Assembly: GCA_009773755.1 (NCBI GenBank)
Contig: WSZJ01000097.1
Coordinates: forward strand, 1 to 64,000
DNA from: Planctomycetota bacterium
GTDB taxonomy: Bacteria; Planctomycetota; MHYJ01; WSZJ01
Direction of reading: 5' to 3'
Length of the DNA: 64,000 nt
Position numbers and translations under genes: made by a program. Below are positions 1 through 9,475 of this stretch, in pieces; the first letter of the stretch is position 1; each line of letters opens with the position of its first letter. The notes beneath the pieces are model-generated. The model was not told the DNA's origin. It saw only the letters and a program-made list of their open reading frames with translations, and did no database searches.

Positions 1-291
1 GTCGTCGCCGTCGGCACCACCGTCGTGCGCGCGCTCGAGGGAAGCGCCGCTTCCGGCGGCGGCAAGCTCCGTCCGGGGCCGGGCCGCACGACCCATCTCG
101 TCACGCCGGAGACGCCCCCGCGGATCGTGGACGGGATCTTCACCGGCATCCACGAGCCCGGCACGAGCCACTACCGGCTGCTCTGCGCGTTTGCGCCGGA
201 GGAAGTGCTGCGCGAGTCGTACCGGCATGCCGAGGCGGAGGGATACCTCTGCCACGAGTTCGGGGATTCGTGCCTGATTCTCGAAGCGTGA
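1..291 (+). CDS. QueA-like S-adenosylmethionine:tRNA ribosyltransferase-isomerase, C-terminal part (5' end outside window)
   Basis: Frame 1 reads VVAVGTTVVRALEG...RIVDGIFTGIHEPGTSHYRLLCAFA...GYLCHEFGDSCLIL, resembling the QueA C-terminus. Confidence 0.75.
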   Translation, partial: VVAVGTTVVRALEGSAASGGGKLRPGPGRTTHLVTPETPPRIVDGIFTGIHEPGTSHYRLLCAFAPEEVLRESYRHAEAEGYLCHEFGDSCLILEA

Positions 292-440
292 TCGCAGCCG
301 CTCCTTCCTTCGAGAGCTTCCGCGGAGAATTCGGACGCAATGGTCTGCCCGCGCTTCACTTCAGACTTGAATCCGCCGCCGCGCCGCGCGAGAGTTGGAC
401 CTCTTCCCTTTCGCCACGCTTTCTTTCGAAGGAGCCTCCC

Positions 441-1163
441 ATGATCCGCGCTTCCGTTGCCGCCTTCCTGCTCACGCTGTACGCCGGCGCCGAAGAACCG
501 AAGACCCCGGTGCCGCCGGACGAGCCGGTGTTCACGCAGGATTTCGGCGAAGCGGTCGAAGACTTCGTGACGACCGGGAAGAATCCATACTTCATTCTCG
601 AGCCGGGGTACGTGCTCGAGTACGAGGGGACGGAGGGGAAGACGAAGCTCAAGCTGGCGATCACGGTCCTCGACGAGACGAAGAAGGTGGACGGAATCAA
701 GACGCGGATCGTCGAGGAGAAGGAATGGGAAGGCGACGAACTGATCGAGGTCTCGCGCAACTACTTCGCGATCTCGAAGCGGACCAACGCCGTGTACTAC
801 TTCGGCGAGGACGTCGACATGTACAAGGGCGGGAAGGTCGTGTCGCACGACGGCTCGTGGCTCGCCGGCAAGGACGGCGCGAAGTTCGGGATGATCATGC
901 CGGGGACGGCGCTTCTCGGCGCGCGCTACATGCAGGAAGTCGCCCCTGAAGTCGCGATGGACCGCGCGGAAGTCGTGAGCCTCGACCGCAAGGTGACGAC
1001 GCCGGCCGGCAAGTTCAAGGAAGTCCTCAAGATCCAGGAGTCGACGCCGCTGGAGCCCGGGCACATCGAGTACAAGTACTACGTGAAGGGGATCGGGCTG
1101 ATTAAGGATGGGCCGGTGAAGCTGGTGAAGCATGGGAAGCCGGACGTCACGGAAGACAAGTAG
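441..1163 (+). CDS. secreted hypothetical protein
   Basis: ORF 270..1163; internal ATG at 441 gives a signal-peptide-like N-terminus MIRASVAAFLLTLYAGA. Confidence 0.65.
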   Translation: MIRASVAAFLLTLYAGAEEPKTPVPPDEPVFTQDFGEAVEDFVTTGKNPYFILEPGYVLEYEGTEGKTKLKLAITVLDETKKVDGIKTRIVEEKEWEGDELIEVSRNYFAISKRTNAVYYFGEDVDMYKGGKVVSHDGSWLAGKDGAKFGMIMPGTALLGARYMQEVAPEVAMDRAEVVSLDRKVTTPAGKFKEVLKIQESTPLEPGHIEYKYYVKGIGLIKDGPVKLVKHGKPDVTEDK

Positions 1164-1173
1164 TCCGGACGCC

Positions 1174-2736
1174 ATGGGCAAGCGCGTCTTCATCGGGATG
1201 GTGGCCTGCCTTCTGCTGGCACTCGTGGCCGGACTCTGTCTCCGCGAACGCGGGAAGCCGACCGGCTCAGGGGAGTCCGCGAGCGCCGCGAGTCCTGAGG
1301 GGGGACCGGCTGAGGGCACGGCCATCGACGGGAAGGACAATACGCACGGAAAGCTGGCCGCTCCGCCACCGCGACAGCCCGCGGTCCGGCTGCGCATTTC
1401 CGGAAGGGTCCTGGATCATGAAGGCGGCGCGGCAGGCGGATGCCGCGTCGGGCTGACCCAGGATTCGAGCTTCCCCTCGCCAACATTCGGTTTGAGCACG
1501 AAGTGCGATTCGGAAGGAGCGTTTCGCTTCGAGGTCGATCAATCGATGCGATACGTGCTTTCTGCGGCAGACGGTCGAGTGACCCAGCCGGTCGACCTGA
1601 GCGACGGCAAGGACGTCGATGGAATTGAGATCCGACTTCCAAAAGGCCGGATAATCGCCGTGACCGTTGCCGACATGCGGGGTACCGCTGTGAGGGGGGC
1701 GCTGGTGGCTCTGCCACGGGAAGAAGGCGCGCCGAGCGCGCTGACCGACGAGCGCGGCGGCGCCACGTTGACGGGTTTCGACGAGTACGTCGCCGTGCAG
1801 GTCATGTCGGCGCCGGAGGACGGCCGCCGGTACCTGCTCCCTCCGGAGGATCTGCTCTACCCGGGAGATAACGAAGCGCGCTTCGTGCTCGAGGATGCGG
1901 GCCTGGCCAGCGGCGTGGTTCTCACGCCGCGCGGGCTCGCATGGAAGGGCGGCGCGGTCGCTGCCGTGGAGAAAGAAGGGACGCTGGGCTGGAGCATCTC
2001 GACCGCCGCGACGGACATCGAGGGCCGATTCGAAATCACGGTTCCTCTTGGGAAAACGGTCATTCTGGTCCCCGAGTTCGGCGAACGGGAGCCCACGATC
2101 AAGGAGAGTGCGGACGAAGCGCCGGTGCGTGTCATCGGTTCCCTGGGGGGCGTCAAGGCAGGCGACCGCGATCTGGTGCTGCAACTGCAGGTCGAGCCGC
2201 TGGACCGCTCCCTGAAGATCCGGGTCGAGTCGCCGACCGGCAAGGCGGTCGCGGGCGCGCCGGTGAGCCTCTTCGAGCAACTCGAGACCCCTCTCTCGTC
2301 CCGCATCACGAACGCCGTGGGCCTCGCGGAATTCCCCGGCCTCCCGGCCCGGATGCTGATGGTCGAGGTCTCGCCCCCTCCGGGCGACCCCGCGGCCGCG
2401 GAATGGGTCAAGGGGATCGTCCGCCGCGTCGTCCCCGAAGGACAGGAGCTCGTCGTCCGCCTGCGCGCCGGATTCCGCATCTCGGGCGTCATTCTCAAGC
2501 CAAACGGCGAGCCCTGCGCCGGCGCCAGCGTCTGCACGATGATCCGGCGCCCCGACTCGGGCGTCGTCACCGTCGGCGCCGACGGGAGATTCAGCCTGCT
2601 CTTCGATTCCGAGGACGTCGACCTGCTCGACCTCGAAGCGTGGGGCGAGGCGGACGGGCTGAGGGTGTCCGCGAGCGTGAAGCTGCGCGACCGTTCGGTC
2701 CGGGAAGTAACGATCCGGCTTGAGCGCGGGGATTGA
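1174..2736 (+). CDS. membrane-anchored protein with carboxypeptidase-regulatory-like (beta-sandwich) repeats
   Basis: ORF 1132..2736; MGKRVFIGMVACLLLALVAGL TM segment; repeated RISGRVLDHEG / FRISGVILKPNGEPCAGA motifs. Confidence 0.6.
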   Translation: MGKRVFIGMVACLLLALVAGLCLRERGKPTGSGESASAASPEGGPAEGTAIDGKDNTHGKLAAPPPRQPAVRLRISGRVLDHEGGAAGGCRVGLTQDSSFPSPTFGLSTKCDSEGAFRFEVDQSMRYVLSAADGRVTQPVDLSDGKDVDGIEIRLPKGRIIAVTVADMRGTAVRGALVALPREEGAPSALTDERGGATLTGFDEYVAVQVMSAPEDGRRYLLPPEDLLYPGDNEARFVLEDAGLASGVVLTPRGLAWKGGAVAAVEKEGTLGWSISTAATDIEGRFEITVPLGKTVILVPEFGEREPTIKESADEAPVRVIGSLGGVKAGDRDLVLQLQVEPLDRSLKIRVESPTGKAVAGAPVSLFEQLETPLSSRITNAVGLAEFPGLPARMLMVEVSPPPGDPAAAEWVKGIVRRVVPEGQELVVRLRAGFRISGVILKPNGEPCAGASVCTMIRRPDSGVVTVGADGRFSLLFDSEDVDLLDLEAWGEADGLRVSASVKLRDRSVREVTIRLERGD

Positions 2737-2743
2737 CACGCCC

Positions 2744-2767
2744 GGCAGAAGTGATTACACTTCTGCC
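2744..2767. promoter_or_regulatory. perfect palindromic operator upstream of the vapB-like gene
   Basis: GGCAGAAGTG-ATTA-CACTTCTGCC ends 2 nt before the ATG; TTGACA at 2733-2738 lies just upstream. Confidence 0.7.
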
Positions 2768-2769
2768 AT

Positions 2770-2985
2770 ATGAGTCGTACACTCTCCATCCGTATCGAAG
2801 ACGACCTCGCCGACTGGCTCGAGAAGGCCGCTGCCCGAAGCGGCGTATCGCAGGGTCGCATCGTGCGCGAGCAGCTTGAGAAAGCGCGCGCGGCGGGCGC
2901 GAAGCGCGGCTTCATGAGGCTCGCCGGCATCATCCGCGGAATGCCTCGCGACCTGTCACGCCGCAAGGGGTATAGCCGGTCTTGA
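2770..2985 (+). CDS. ribbon-helix-helix antitoxin (VapB/CopG-like)
   Basis: MSRTLSIRIEDDLADWLEKAAARSGVSQGRIVREQLEKA; overlaps downstream PIN gene. Confidence 0.8.
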   Translation: MSRTLSIRIEDDLADWLEKAAARSGVSQGRIVREQLEKARAAGAKRGFMRLAGIIRGMPRDLSRRKGYSRS

Positions 2986-3389
2986 AAGGAATCGCCGACA
3001 CCGGCTTCGTAGTCGCTTTCGCAAGCAGCGACGACCACGATCACGAATGGGCCGTGGGAGTGGCGAACGGTGTTACCGTGCCGCTTCTCACCTGCGAAGC
3101 GGTGCTGTCGGAAGCGTCGTTCCACCTTAAGAACTCGGCCATCGTGCTGGCGATGGTCGGGGAAGGACTGCTGGAGCCATCGTTCAATTGCCTTGAGAAT
3201 CTGCCGCATCTCGCAGAGCTGGCGAAGCGCTACGCAGACCGGCGCCCGGACTTTGCCGACCTGTGCCTGATTCGAATGAGCGAGTTACATCGGCGTCACA
3301 GCGTGATCACGACGGACCAGGTGGACTTCCGCGTTTATCGCCGGAACAAGCGGGAGGCCATTCCTCTGATCTGTCCGCCCCTGAAGTGA
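2982..3389 (+). CDS. PIN-domain toxin (VapC-like)
   Basis: KGIADTGFVVAF...LTCEAVLSEASF...DFADLCLIRMSE...VITTDQVDF PIN acidic motifs. Confidence 0.8.
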   Translation: MKGIADTGFVVAFASSDDHDHEWAVGVANGVTVPLLTCEAVLSEASFHLKNSAIVLAMVGEGLLEPSFNCLENLPHLAELAKRYADRRPDFADLCLIRMSELHRRHSVITTDQVDFRVYRRNKREAIPLICPPLK

Positions 3390-3426
3390 TGGCGTACGCG
3401 CCCGCCGGGCGCCCCATTCACCCTTA

Positions 3427-4188
3427 TCACCCGTCGGCTCGACTGGCGAACAGGAGCCGGCCGTCCGCGTCGAACTCGAAGATCACCTCGTCGCCGAGGT
3501 CCTTGAGCGTGACGCGAAATCCGCCCGCGGGCCGCGCGGCCGCCGAGGCGCTCTTGCGGGCGACCTCCAGGGCGCGCACCGGTTCGGCGTGGCGGTAGAG
3601 AGCGACGAGGGCGGCGGCGGTTTCCCGTGCGCTGTCGGCCGAAGTGACGGGGCGGAGTAGCGTTTTGATTTCGGCGATGTGGCTGACGTGGCCGCCGCGG
3701 AGGAGCTTGTGGCCGCCCGATTTCTTGAGCAGCAGAATGGCGGCCGTCGCCGGGCCCTTGTGCGCGGCCTTGCACTGGCGGCAGAGCGCTCGAAACAATT
3801 TCACGTCTTCAAAGAGATCGCGGAAATCTTCCTGCGTGACCGCCTCGGCGATCTCGTAGTTCGGCTGCTTGCAGATCGGGCACACCTCTGCTTTGACCGC
3901 CTCCGCCGCCAGCGGAGTGGAGTCCTTCTCCCACGCTTCCGATTGCCGTGCCTTCGCCACGACTTCCCGCAGCCGGGCCTGGATTTCCGCGTCCCGGAAT
4001 TCGGGGGCGCCGATCGCACTTTCAAGTTCATCGACGACCGGTGCGCCCCGCTTCTCAAGCTCGGCCTGCGCGCGATCTCGCACGGCGGGCGCGTCGTCGC
4101 CGAGCGCCCGGATGAGATCGGCGACCGACTCGTCGGCGAAGGCGGGGAGGGCCAGGATTCCGGTGAGGATCAGGCAGGCGACGCGCAT
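3427..4188 (-). CDS. secreted HEAT-like protein with CxxC motifs
   Basis: MRVACLILTGILALPAFADESVADLIRALGDDAPAVRDRAQAELEKRG. Confidence 0.6.
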   Translation of the reverse strand: MRVACLILTGILALPAFADESVADLIRALGDDAPAVRDRAQAELEKRGAPVVDELESAIGAPEFRDAEIQARLREVVAKARQSEAWEKDSTPLAAEAVKAEVCPICKQPNYEIAEAVTQEDFRDLFEDVKLFRALCRQCKAAHKGPATAAILLLKKSGGHKLLRGGHVSHIAEIKTLLRPVTSADSARETAAALVALYRHAEPVRALEVARKSASAAARPAGGFRVTLKDLGDEVIFEFDADGRLLFASRADG

Positions 4189-4257
4189 GGGGGCTCCCTT
4201 TGGCTCACGGCAGTCTACTCCCCCGAACGCCCTGAACCTCACCGCATATTCCCCGCT

Positions 4258-6087
4258 TCAGCGCACGTCGCGAAGAAAGTGCTGCCGGCCGAACAGCAGG
4301 TCGTACTGCATGAGACGGTAATCGGCGAGGCTGAAGACCGGCGAGCGCGCGCCTGCATTTTCTACCAGCCGCACATGCGCGGGCTTCGGAAGCTCGAGGG
4401 CGTCGAGGAGAAGCGGGAGCACGTACGACATTCCGATGGGGCTTTCACAGGCGGTAAGCCGCTTCCCGTAGTTGTTCCAGATCGCGGCGGGGACCGTGCG
4501 CATCTCGAGGCAGGTGCTTCCCTCTCCTGGCGGAAGGTAGCCCGTCTCGCGCCAGGCGAGGAAGTTGTCGCCGAGATCGGGGAGGTGGTCGCCGTAGAAG
4601 AAAATGAGCGTGGGTTCGGGGGAGTCGCGGTACGCGTCGATGAGCGAGCGCAGCGCGCGGTCGGCGCGGCTGAGGCCGAAGGCGTAGCCGGTGAGAATCG
4701 CGCGCGCTTTTTCGGAGAGCGGCCTGGTGAAGCGGATACCGCACTTCGGGTCCGGGTACTTGGCGTCGTAGGGCGCGTGCCCCTCGATCGTGTTCGCGCA
4801 GAGGAACCACGGGCGCGGAAGCTCGCGCGAAACGCGCACGATTTCCTTCGTCACGGCATCGTCGGTCACGAGCCAGCCGAGCGATTCGCGATTCACCCAC
4901 TCGCTTCCGGGTATGCACCGCTCGAAGCCCAGAAGCGGCTGCACCTGCGCGTCGTTGTGGAAGCCGCCGACGGCGTGGAGGGAGAGCGCTCGGTAGCCGT
5001 GACCGCGGAGGATCGACGCGAGCGACGGCACGGGGCGGCGGACCGAGTCGACCCAGGCGGCGGAGGGCTCGGCGAAGAAGCGCATGCTGAACCCGGTGAG
5101 GAGTTCGAGCTCGGCGTTGCAGGTGATCCCGGCGTAGACGGGGCTGACGAGGTCGAGGCGGCCGAAGTCGCGCTGGAGTTCATGAAGGGTCGGCAGCGGA
5201 TCGGTTTCGAACTCGACGCCGGGGATGCGCGTGACGTCGCTGAACGACTCGCTCAAGACGACGATGACGTTCGGGCGGAGGTCGCTGGTCTTCGCCGTGG
5301 ACGGCGGTAGCTCGCGGATGATCCGCGCGACGGCCTCTTCGCTGTAGCCAGGCGGCGCTTCCACCGGCACGTACCGGCAGTTCATCGCGAAGAACACGAC
5401 GAAGCCGTTCTGGTCGTGGGTGCCGCGGCTGTCCCAGCTGGTGCGGGCGAACAGTCCCGGCAGTTGTGCGAAGACGTTGGTCGCGGGGAGAAAGAGCGAC
5501 CCGAGGAACGCGACCGCCGCCAGCCCCGCGACGGCGCGCGTCCGCGGGCGGCTCTTCGGCGCCGGCAGGAGCAGGATCGACATCGGCATTGGTAGCGTGA
5601 ACGCGAAGAGCAGCGCGAGCTTGAGCCAACCGCCCGGCCGCAGGAAGTCCGCGTGAAACACGGACATCATGTCGCCGATCCGGTACACGTCGAGGGGCAG
5701 AAGCGGCAGATCCAGGCTCGCCAGCTTCGCCGCATTCGCGATGGCCGGCGGCGCGCACAGGACAAGCAGCAGCATCGCCGCGAGCCGCGCGCGGTGCGTC
5801 GCCGCCCACAGCGCGACCCAGGCTGCCAGCAGGACGGCGATGCTTCCGAGAAGCGGCCAGAAGCGCGTGGCGTAGACGGCTAGCCCTTCGCGAAAGCGCG
5901 GGCCTTCCGGTTGCGACAGGATCTGAACGGAGAAGGCCGCACTGAGCAGGAACACGGTCGCGGCCAGGCGACTCACCCAGGGCCGCTTGCGGCAAGCCTC
6001 GACGAATCCGCGAATCCTGGCTTCGAACGCGGAGCCGCGCAGGATCGGGGGATCGGAAGAGCTCGAGTCGGGCATGGACGGAAGCAT
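4258..6087 (-). CDS. LTA synthase-like membrane sulfatase
   Basis: N-terminal TM helices, then RPNVIVVLSESFSD...FFYGDHLPDLGDN; start placed at MLPSMPDSS. Confidence 0.75.
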   Translation of the reverse strand: MLPSMPDSSSSDPPILRGSAFEARIRGFVEACRKRPWVSRLAATVFLLSAAFSVQILSQPEGPRFREGLAVYATRFWPLLGSIAVLLAAWVALWAATHRARLAAMLLLVLCAPPAIANAAKLASLDLPLLPLDVYRIGDMMSVFHADFLRPGGWLKLALLFAFTLPMPMSILLLPAPKSRPRTRAVAGLAAVAFLGSLFLPATNVFAQLPGLFARTSWDSRGTHDQNGFVVFFAMNCRYVPVEAPPGYSEEAVARIIRELPPSTAKTSDLRPNVIVVLSESFSDVTRIPGVEFETDPLPTLHELQRDFGRLDLVSPVYAGITCNAELELLTGFSMRFFAEPSAAWVDSVRRPVPSLASILRGHGYRALSLHAVGGFHNDAQVQPLLGFERCIPGSEWVNRESLGWLVTDDAVTKEIVRVSRELPRPWFLCANTIEGHAPYDAKYPDPKCGIRFTRPLSEKARAILTGYAFGLSRADRALRSLIDAYRDSPEPTLIFFYGDHLPDLGDNFLAWRETGYLPPGEGSTCLEMRTVPAAIWNNYGKRLTACESPIGMSYVLPLLLDALELPKPAHVRLVENAGARSPVFSLADYRLMQYDLLFGRQHFLRDVR

Positions 6088-6143
6088 AGCGCGGACTTGT
6101 TTTTCCTCTAATCCCGGCGAGCCGCCGGGCACTCCCGGCCCGG

Positions 6144-8114
6144 CTACCGGCCGCCGCCGGCGGTCGCGCCGGCATCGGGAGCCGGGGGCGCGGGCGGAAC
6201 TCGCGTCAGGCACATCATCCGGAAACCGCTGTTCGGGGAAATGTGGTCCTGCCTCGAGCACGAGCGAAAGCTGGAATGGCATCGCAGTCCGTCGCTCGCC
6301 CAGTAACCCCCGCGCATCACGCGCTGCCCTGCGAATTCCGGCCCCGGCTCATTGAGGCAGATGTCGCGCGCGTTCCCGCCCAGCCCGATCACGCCGTACG
6401 GCGATTCGTCCCCCGGAAATTCGTCGACACCCGCGGGGCTCGCCGCCTGAGTGTTCTCGCTGATCGTCCTGCACGCCCCGCGCCGCAGGTGATGCCCCCA
6501 CGGAAAAGTGCGCCCGTCCACTCCCCGCGCCGCTTTCTCCCATTCGACTTCGTGCGGAAGCGTCATCAGCCATCCCGACACGGAACGCTTCCATTCGCAG
6601 TACAGCATCGCGTCCACCCAAGAAATCGAGACGATCGGCCACCGCTCGTTCCAGTCGGCGATGCAGCCCGGAAGTTTCCTGGCGGCTGCGCGGATTTCAG
6701 GAGTCGCGGCCGCAAGGGCCTGCGCCGTCGGGACGAAGAAGGGCGGGCCCGGCCAGAGTGAAGTGGCCTTCTCGAGCTCGCGCGGCGCGCTCCGCCGCAC
6801 GACGAGGTCGAGCTCGGTCTGCTGACGCGCGTTCAGGAATTCGGCGTACTCCTTCGCGGTCACCGGGTACTTCGCCAGCAGGTACTCCGGCGTTGTCCCG
6901 GCCTGGCTCGGCTCCGAATGCGGATTCTTTGAATCCCCCTGGTAAACAAACGTCCCTTCGGCAATCGAGGCAAACCGCGGCGGAACTTCCGTGGGAAGAG
7001 ACAGCGTCACCTCGATCGCGCACGACCCGCTGACGCCGGTCCGCACCGGCACCCGCGCCGGATTGCGCCCCGATTGCCACACAAGCAGCATCCAGGAACC
7101 CGCAGGAAGGACAACCCCTTCCACCGGCGTCGTCCCCAGGTAGACGCCCGGTCCCACAGGCGCGTGCGGCGATTGCTTCGCGAACAGCGCGTCACGCAAG
7201 TGACTGGGAAGCGGCTCGATTCCGCGCCCGGTCACGTCCTTCGGCGTGGCGAGCACGGAGGCCTGCGCACTCACTTCGTAACGGAACAACCAGACCTGCG
7301 CTCCGGGAAGCGGCGCCGGGACGCACTCGGGTCCGTGGGCTTTCAGCCGCCACGGTCGCGGCGGACCGCCGGGCCCTCGCGACGCCTGCTTCCCCGCGGA
7401 AAGTCCCGAAAGCAGGTTCAGCCCCCGCAACATCAGCGTTTCCTGCGCGAATTCCCTTCCCTCCCGCACGCAGGCACAGGCGAACGCCCGCGTCCGAACG
7501 GTCAGAGACCCCGAGCGACGGACATCCGAAACTCCGGCAACCCGAAGTTTCTGCGCGCGATGCGCCTCCTGGACTTCCGGCGTTTCAGCGGGCCGCGCGG
7601 GAGCGGAAGCGGGGATGAGGACGACGCTTCCGGCCGCGGGGCGCGCGGCGCGAAGGTCCTTCTTCAGGTCGATGTCCCCTTCGCTGAGGACGTCGTCCAG
7701 GTCGGACGTGTCGATGAGAGCCATCTGCGGCGAGTGTCCCGGCAGCACCGCCGTTCCGAGCTTCTCAGACGGTCGCAGCATCCGCAACAGCCCCTTGAGC
7801 TTCGGCGACGGCCCGGCGTCGATCAGCGCGTCGATCACCTTCGGGTCGATCGGCGCCGCCGCCAGCGCCGCGGTCTCGTCCCCCCCGTGCTGTCGCACCT
7901 GCCCCACCGCCAGCATCAGGATCGACGCCATCTCCGCTTCGCCGACCACCCGGTCCGCCACGAGGCGCCGGGTCAGCTGCACGGAAGGATCCGCCTCGGC
8001 CTGCGCGCCGGCCTGGATGAATCGCGGGCCCGGCACGAGGCGAAGTTGCACCGCCATCAGGCCGGCCAGGATTTCCAGGTCCTTTCCCACGCACCACCTC
8101 CTGCGCCTGCGCAT
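6144..8114 (-). CDS. formylglycine-generating-enzyme (SUMF1-like) domain protein
   Basis: WPIVSISWVDAMLYCEWKR...TLPHEVEWEKAARGVDGRTFPWG...RVMRGGYWAS...GFRMM; start trimmed to ATG 8114 because the longer ORF overlaps the next CDS. Confidence 0.65.
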   Translation of the reverse strand: MRRRRRWCVGKDLEILAGLMAVQLRLVPGPRFIQAGAQAEADPSVQLTRRLVADRVVGEAEMASILMLAVGQVRQHGGDETAALAAAPIDPKVIDALIDAGPSPKLKGLLRMLRPSEKLGTAVLPGHSPQMALIDTSDLDDVLSEGDIDLKKDLRAARPAAGSVVLIPASAPARPAETPEVQEAHRAQKLRVAGVSDVRRSGSLTVRTRAFACACVREGREFAQETLMLRGLNLLSGLSAGKQASRGPGGPPRPWRLKAHGPECVPAPLPGAQVWLFRYEVSAQASVLATPKDVTGRGIEPLPSHLRDALFAKQSPHAPVGPGVYLGTTPVEGVVLPAGSWMLLVWQSGRNPARVPVRTGVSGSCAIEVTLSLPTEVPPRFASIAEGTFVYQGDSKNPHSEPSQAGTTPEYLLAKYPVTAKEYAEFLNARQQTELDLVVRRSAPRELEKATSLWPGPPFFVPTAQALAAATPEIRAAARKLPGCIADWNERWPIVSISWVDAMLYCEWKRSVSGWLMTLPHEVEWEKAARGVDGRTFPWGHHLRRGACRTISENTQAASPAGVDEFPGDESPYGVIGLGGNARDICLNEPGPEFAGQRVMRGGYWASDGLRCHSSFRSCSRQDHISPNSGFRMMCLTRVPPAPPAPDAGATAGGGR

Positions 8115-8155
8115 CGACAACGGAGCGTCACGGCGCCGGCATTGTAGCGGCGAGC

Positions 8156-9460
8156 TTACTTCTTCCGGAGATTCCTGCCGGACTCGAGGAACGCCTGCAG
8201 CTCGGCGAGCTGCTCCGGTGCGACCGGCTTGAGATCCGGCGCGTCCATCCCGCCGAAGCGGTCGATCGCCTCTTTCCACTTTCCGCCCCGGACGAATTTC
8301 CCCTGGGATTCCCACAGCTCGACGAGCATGCCGGTGCATTCCTGCGCGAGCTGCGCGACGTCGCCGTCGGCCATGTCGGGGTTCCGGCTGTACTGCACGA
8401 GAAGCGGCACGCATCGTGGGTCGCCGAGCTTCGCGCCTTCGATCGCCGCCTGCACGCGGCTGAATTCGTGGCCGTCGCGGAGCGCGAACTCGAAGATCCG
8501 GTCGAGGACGCGCGGGTCGCGCACCTTGAGGCGTCGAAGGGAGACGGGAAGCGTGCACTTCTCCTTGCGGGATTCCTCGGGCTTGAGAAATGCCGCGAAC
8601 GCGAGCGCAATCTCGACATCCCCGGCACACGACCGCGTGTCGATCGCGCGCATCGCCCCGGTCGCGTCGCCGGCGGCGCGCAGCTGCTCGAGAATCCCGT
8701 CGCGTTTCCTCGAAGCCTCCTCGAAATACGTGCCCAGCCGCACACGGACTCCCGCCGCGTCCAGCGCGTCCCGGAGCCGCTTCAGCTCGACCCACTCCCA
8801 CGCGAGCATCCGCTTCCGCTGAACTTCATCCGGCGAGCCGTCCCCGATGAGGCTGTACGCGAGGCCGGGAAACCAGGGTTCGAGGGGCGGATCCAGGGCT
8901 TCGATGGCGTCGGCCGCGCGCGCGTACGGCGAGTCCGAAGCGGGGACCGAAATCGCCAGCTCCGGCTCCCTGCCGGGTCCCTCTCGCGGCGGACGATCCG
9001 CATTGCCGAGGTAGTGCGCCTCGCGGATCTCGACGCGCGTTTCCTTTCCCGCCGGAATCCGCAGTTCCCGGTCGCGCACGACAAAGAAATAGAGGAACTC
9101 CGGCTCCCGCCCTTCGCTCTTGTTGCTGTTCTTCCACCCTTCGCCTTTCCCAAGCAGGTATTTCGGGCAGCGGACGCGCGCCGGCGAAGCGGTGCTGTTC
9201 GTGACCGTGATGAAGAACTGGTAATCGCCGTCGATGACGAAGACTCCGCCCTGCCGGTACCCCGTGTACTCGCGGCGGGTCAGACGCGCCTGGATTCCCT
9301 CGGGGAGAGGCTTGGTGAAGACATCGCCGGCGTCGATTTCGGGCGTTTCGTGAGCGACCTGGGGGGGCTGCGTCTTCGATCCAGACGGCGCCGGGGACGA
9401 CTTGCGGCAGGAAGCGAGCGCCAGGATTGCGAGTGCGACAGCGATCTGTTCGTGTTTCAC
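8156..9460 (-). CDS. hypothetical lipoprotein, paralogue A
   Basis: MKHEQIAVALAILALASCRKSS lipobox; similar to next ORF. Confidence 0.65.
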   Translation of the reverse strand: MKHEQIAVALAILALASCRKSSPAPSGSKTQPPQVAHETPEIDAGDVFTKPLPEGIQARLTRREYTGYRQGGVFVIDGDYQFFITVTNSTASPARVRCPKYLLGKGEGWKNSNKSEGREPEFLYFFVVRDRELRIPAGKETRVEIREAHYLGNADRPPREGPGREPELAISVPASDSPYARAADAIEALDPPLEPWFPGLAYSLIGDGSPDEVQRKRMLAWEWVELKRLRDALDAAGVRVRLGTYFEEASRKRDGILEQLRAAGDATGAMRAIDTRSCAGDVEIALAFAAFLKPEESRKEKCTLPVSLRRLKVRDPRVLDRIFEFALRDGHEFSRVQAAIEGAKLGDPRCVPLLVQYSRNPDMADGDVAQLAQECTGMLVELWESQGKFVRGGKWKEAIDRFGGMDAPDLKPVAPEQLAELQAFLESGRNLRKK

Positions 9461-9475
9461 GAATTGTCTCCTGCT

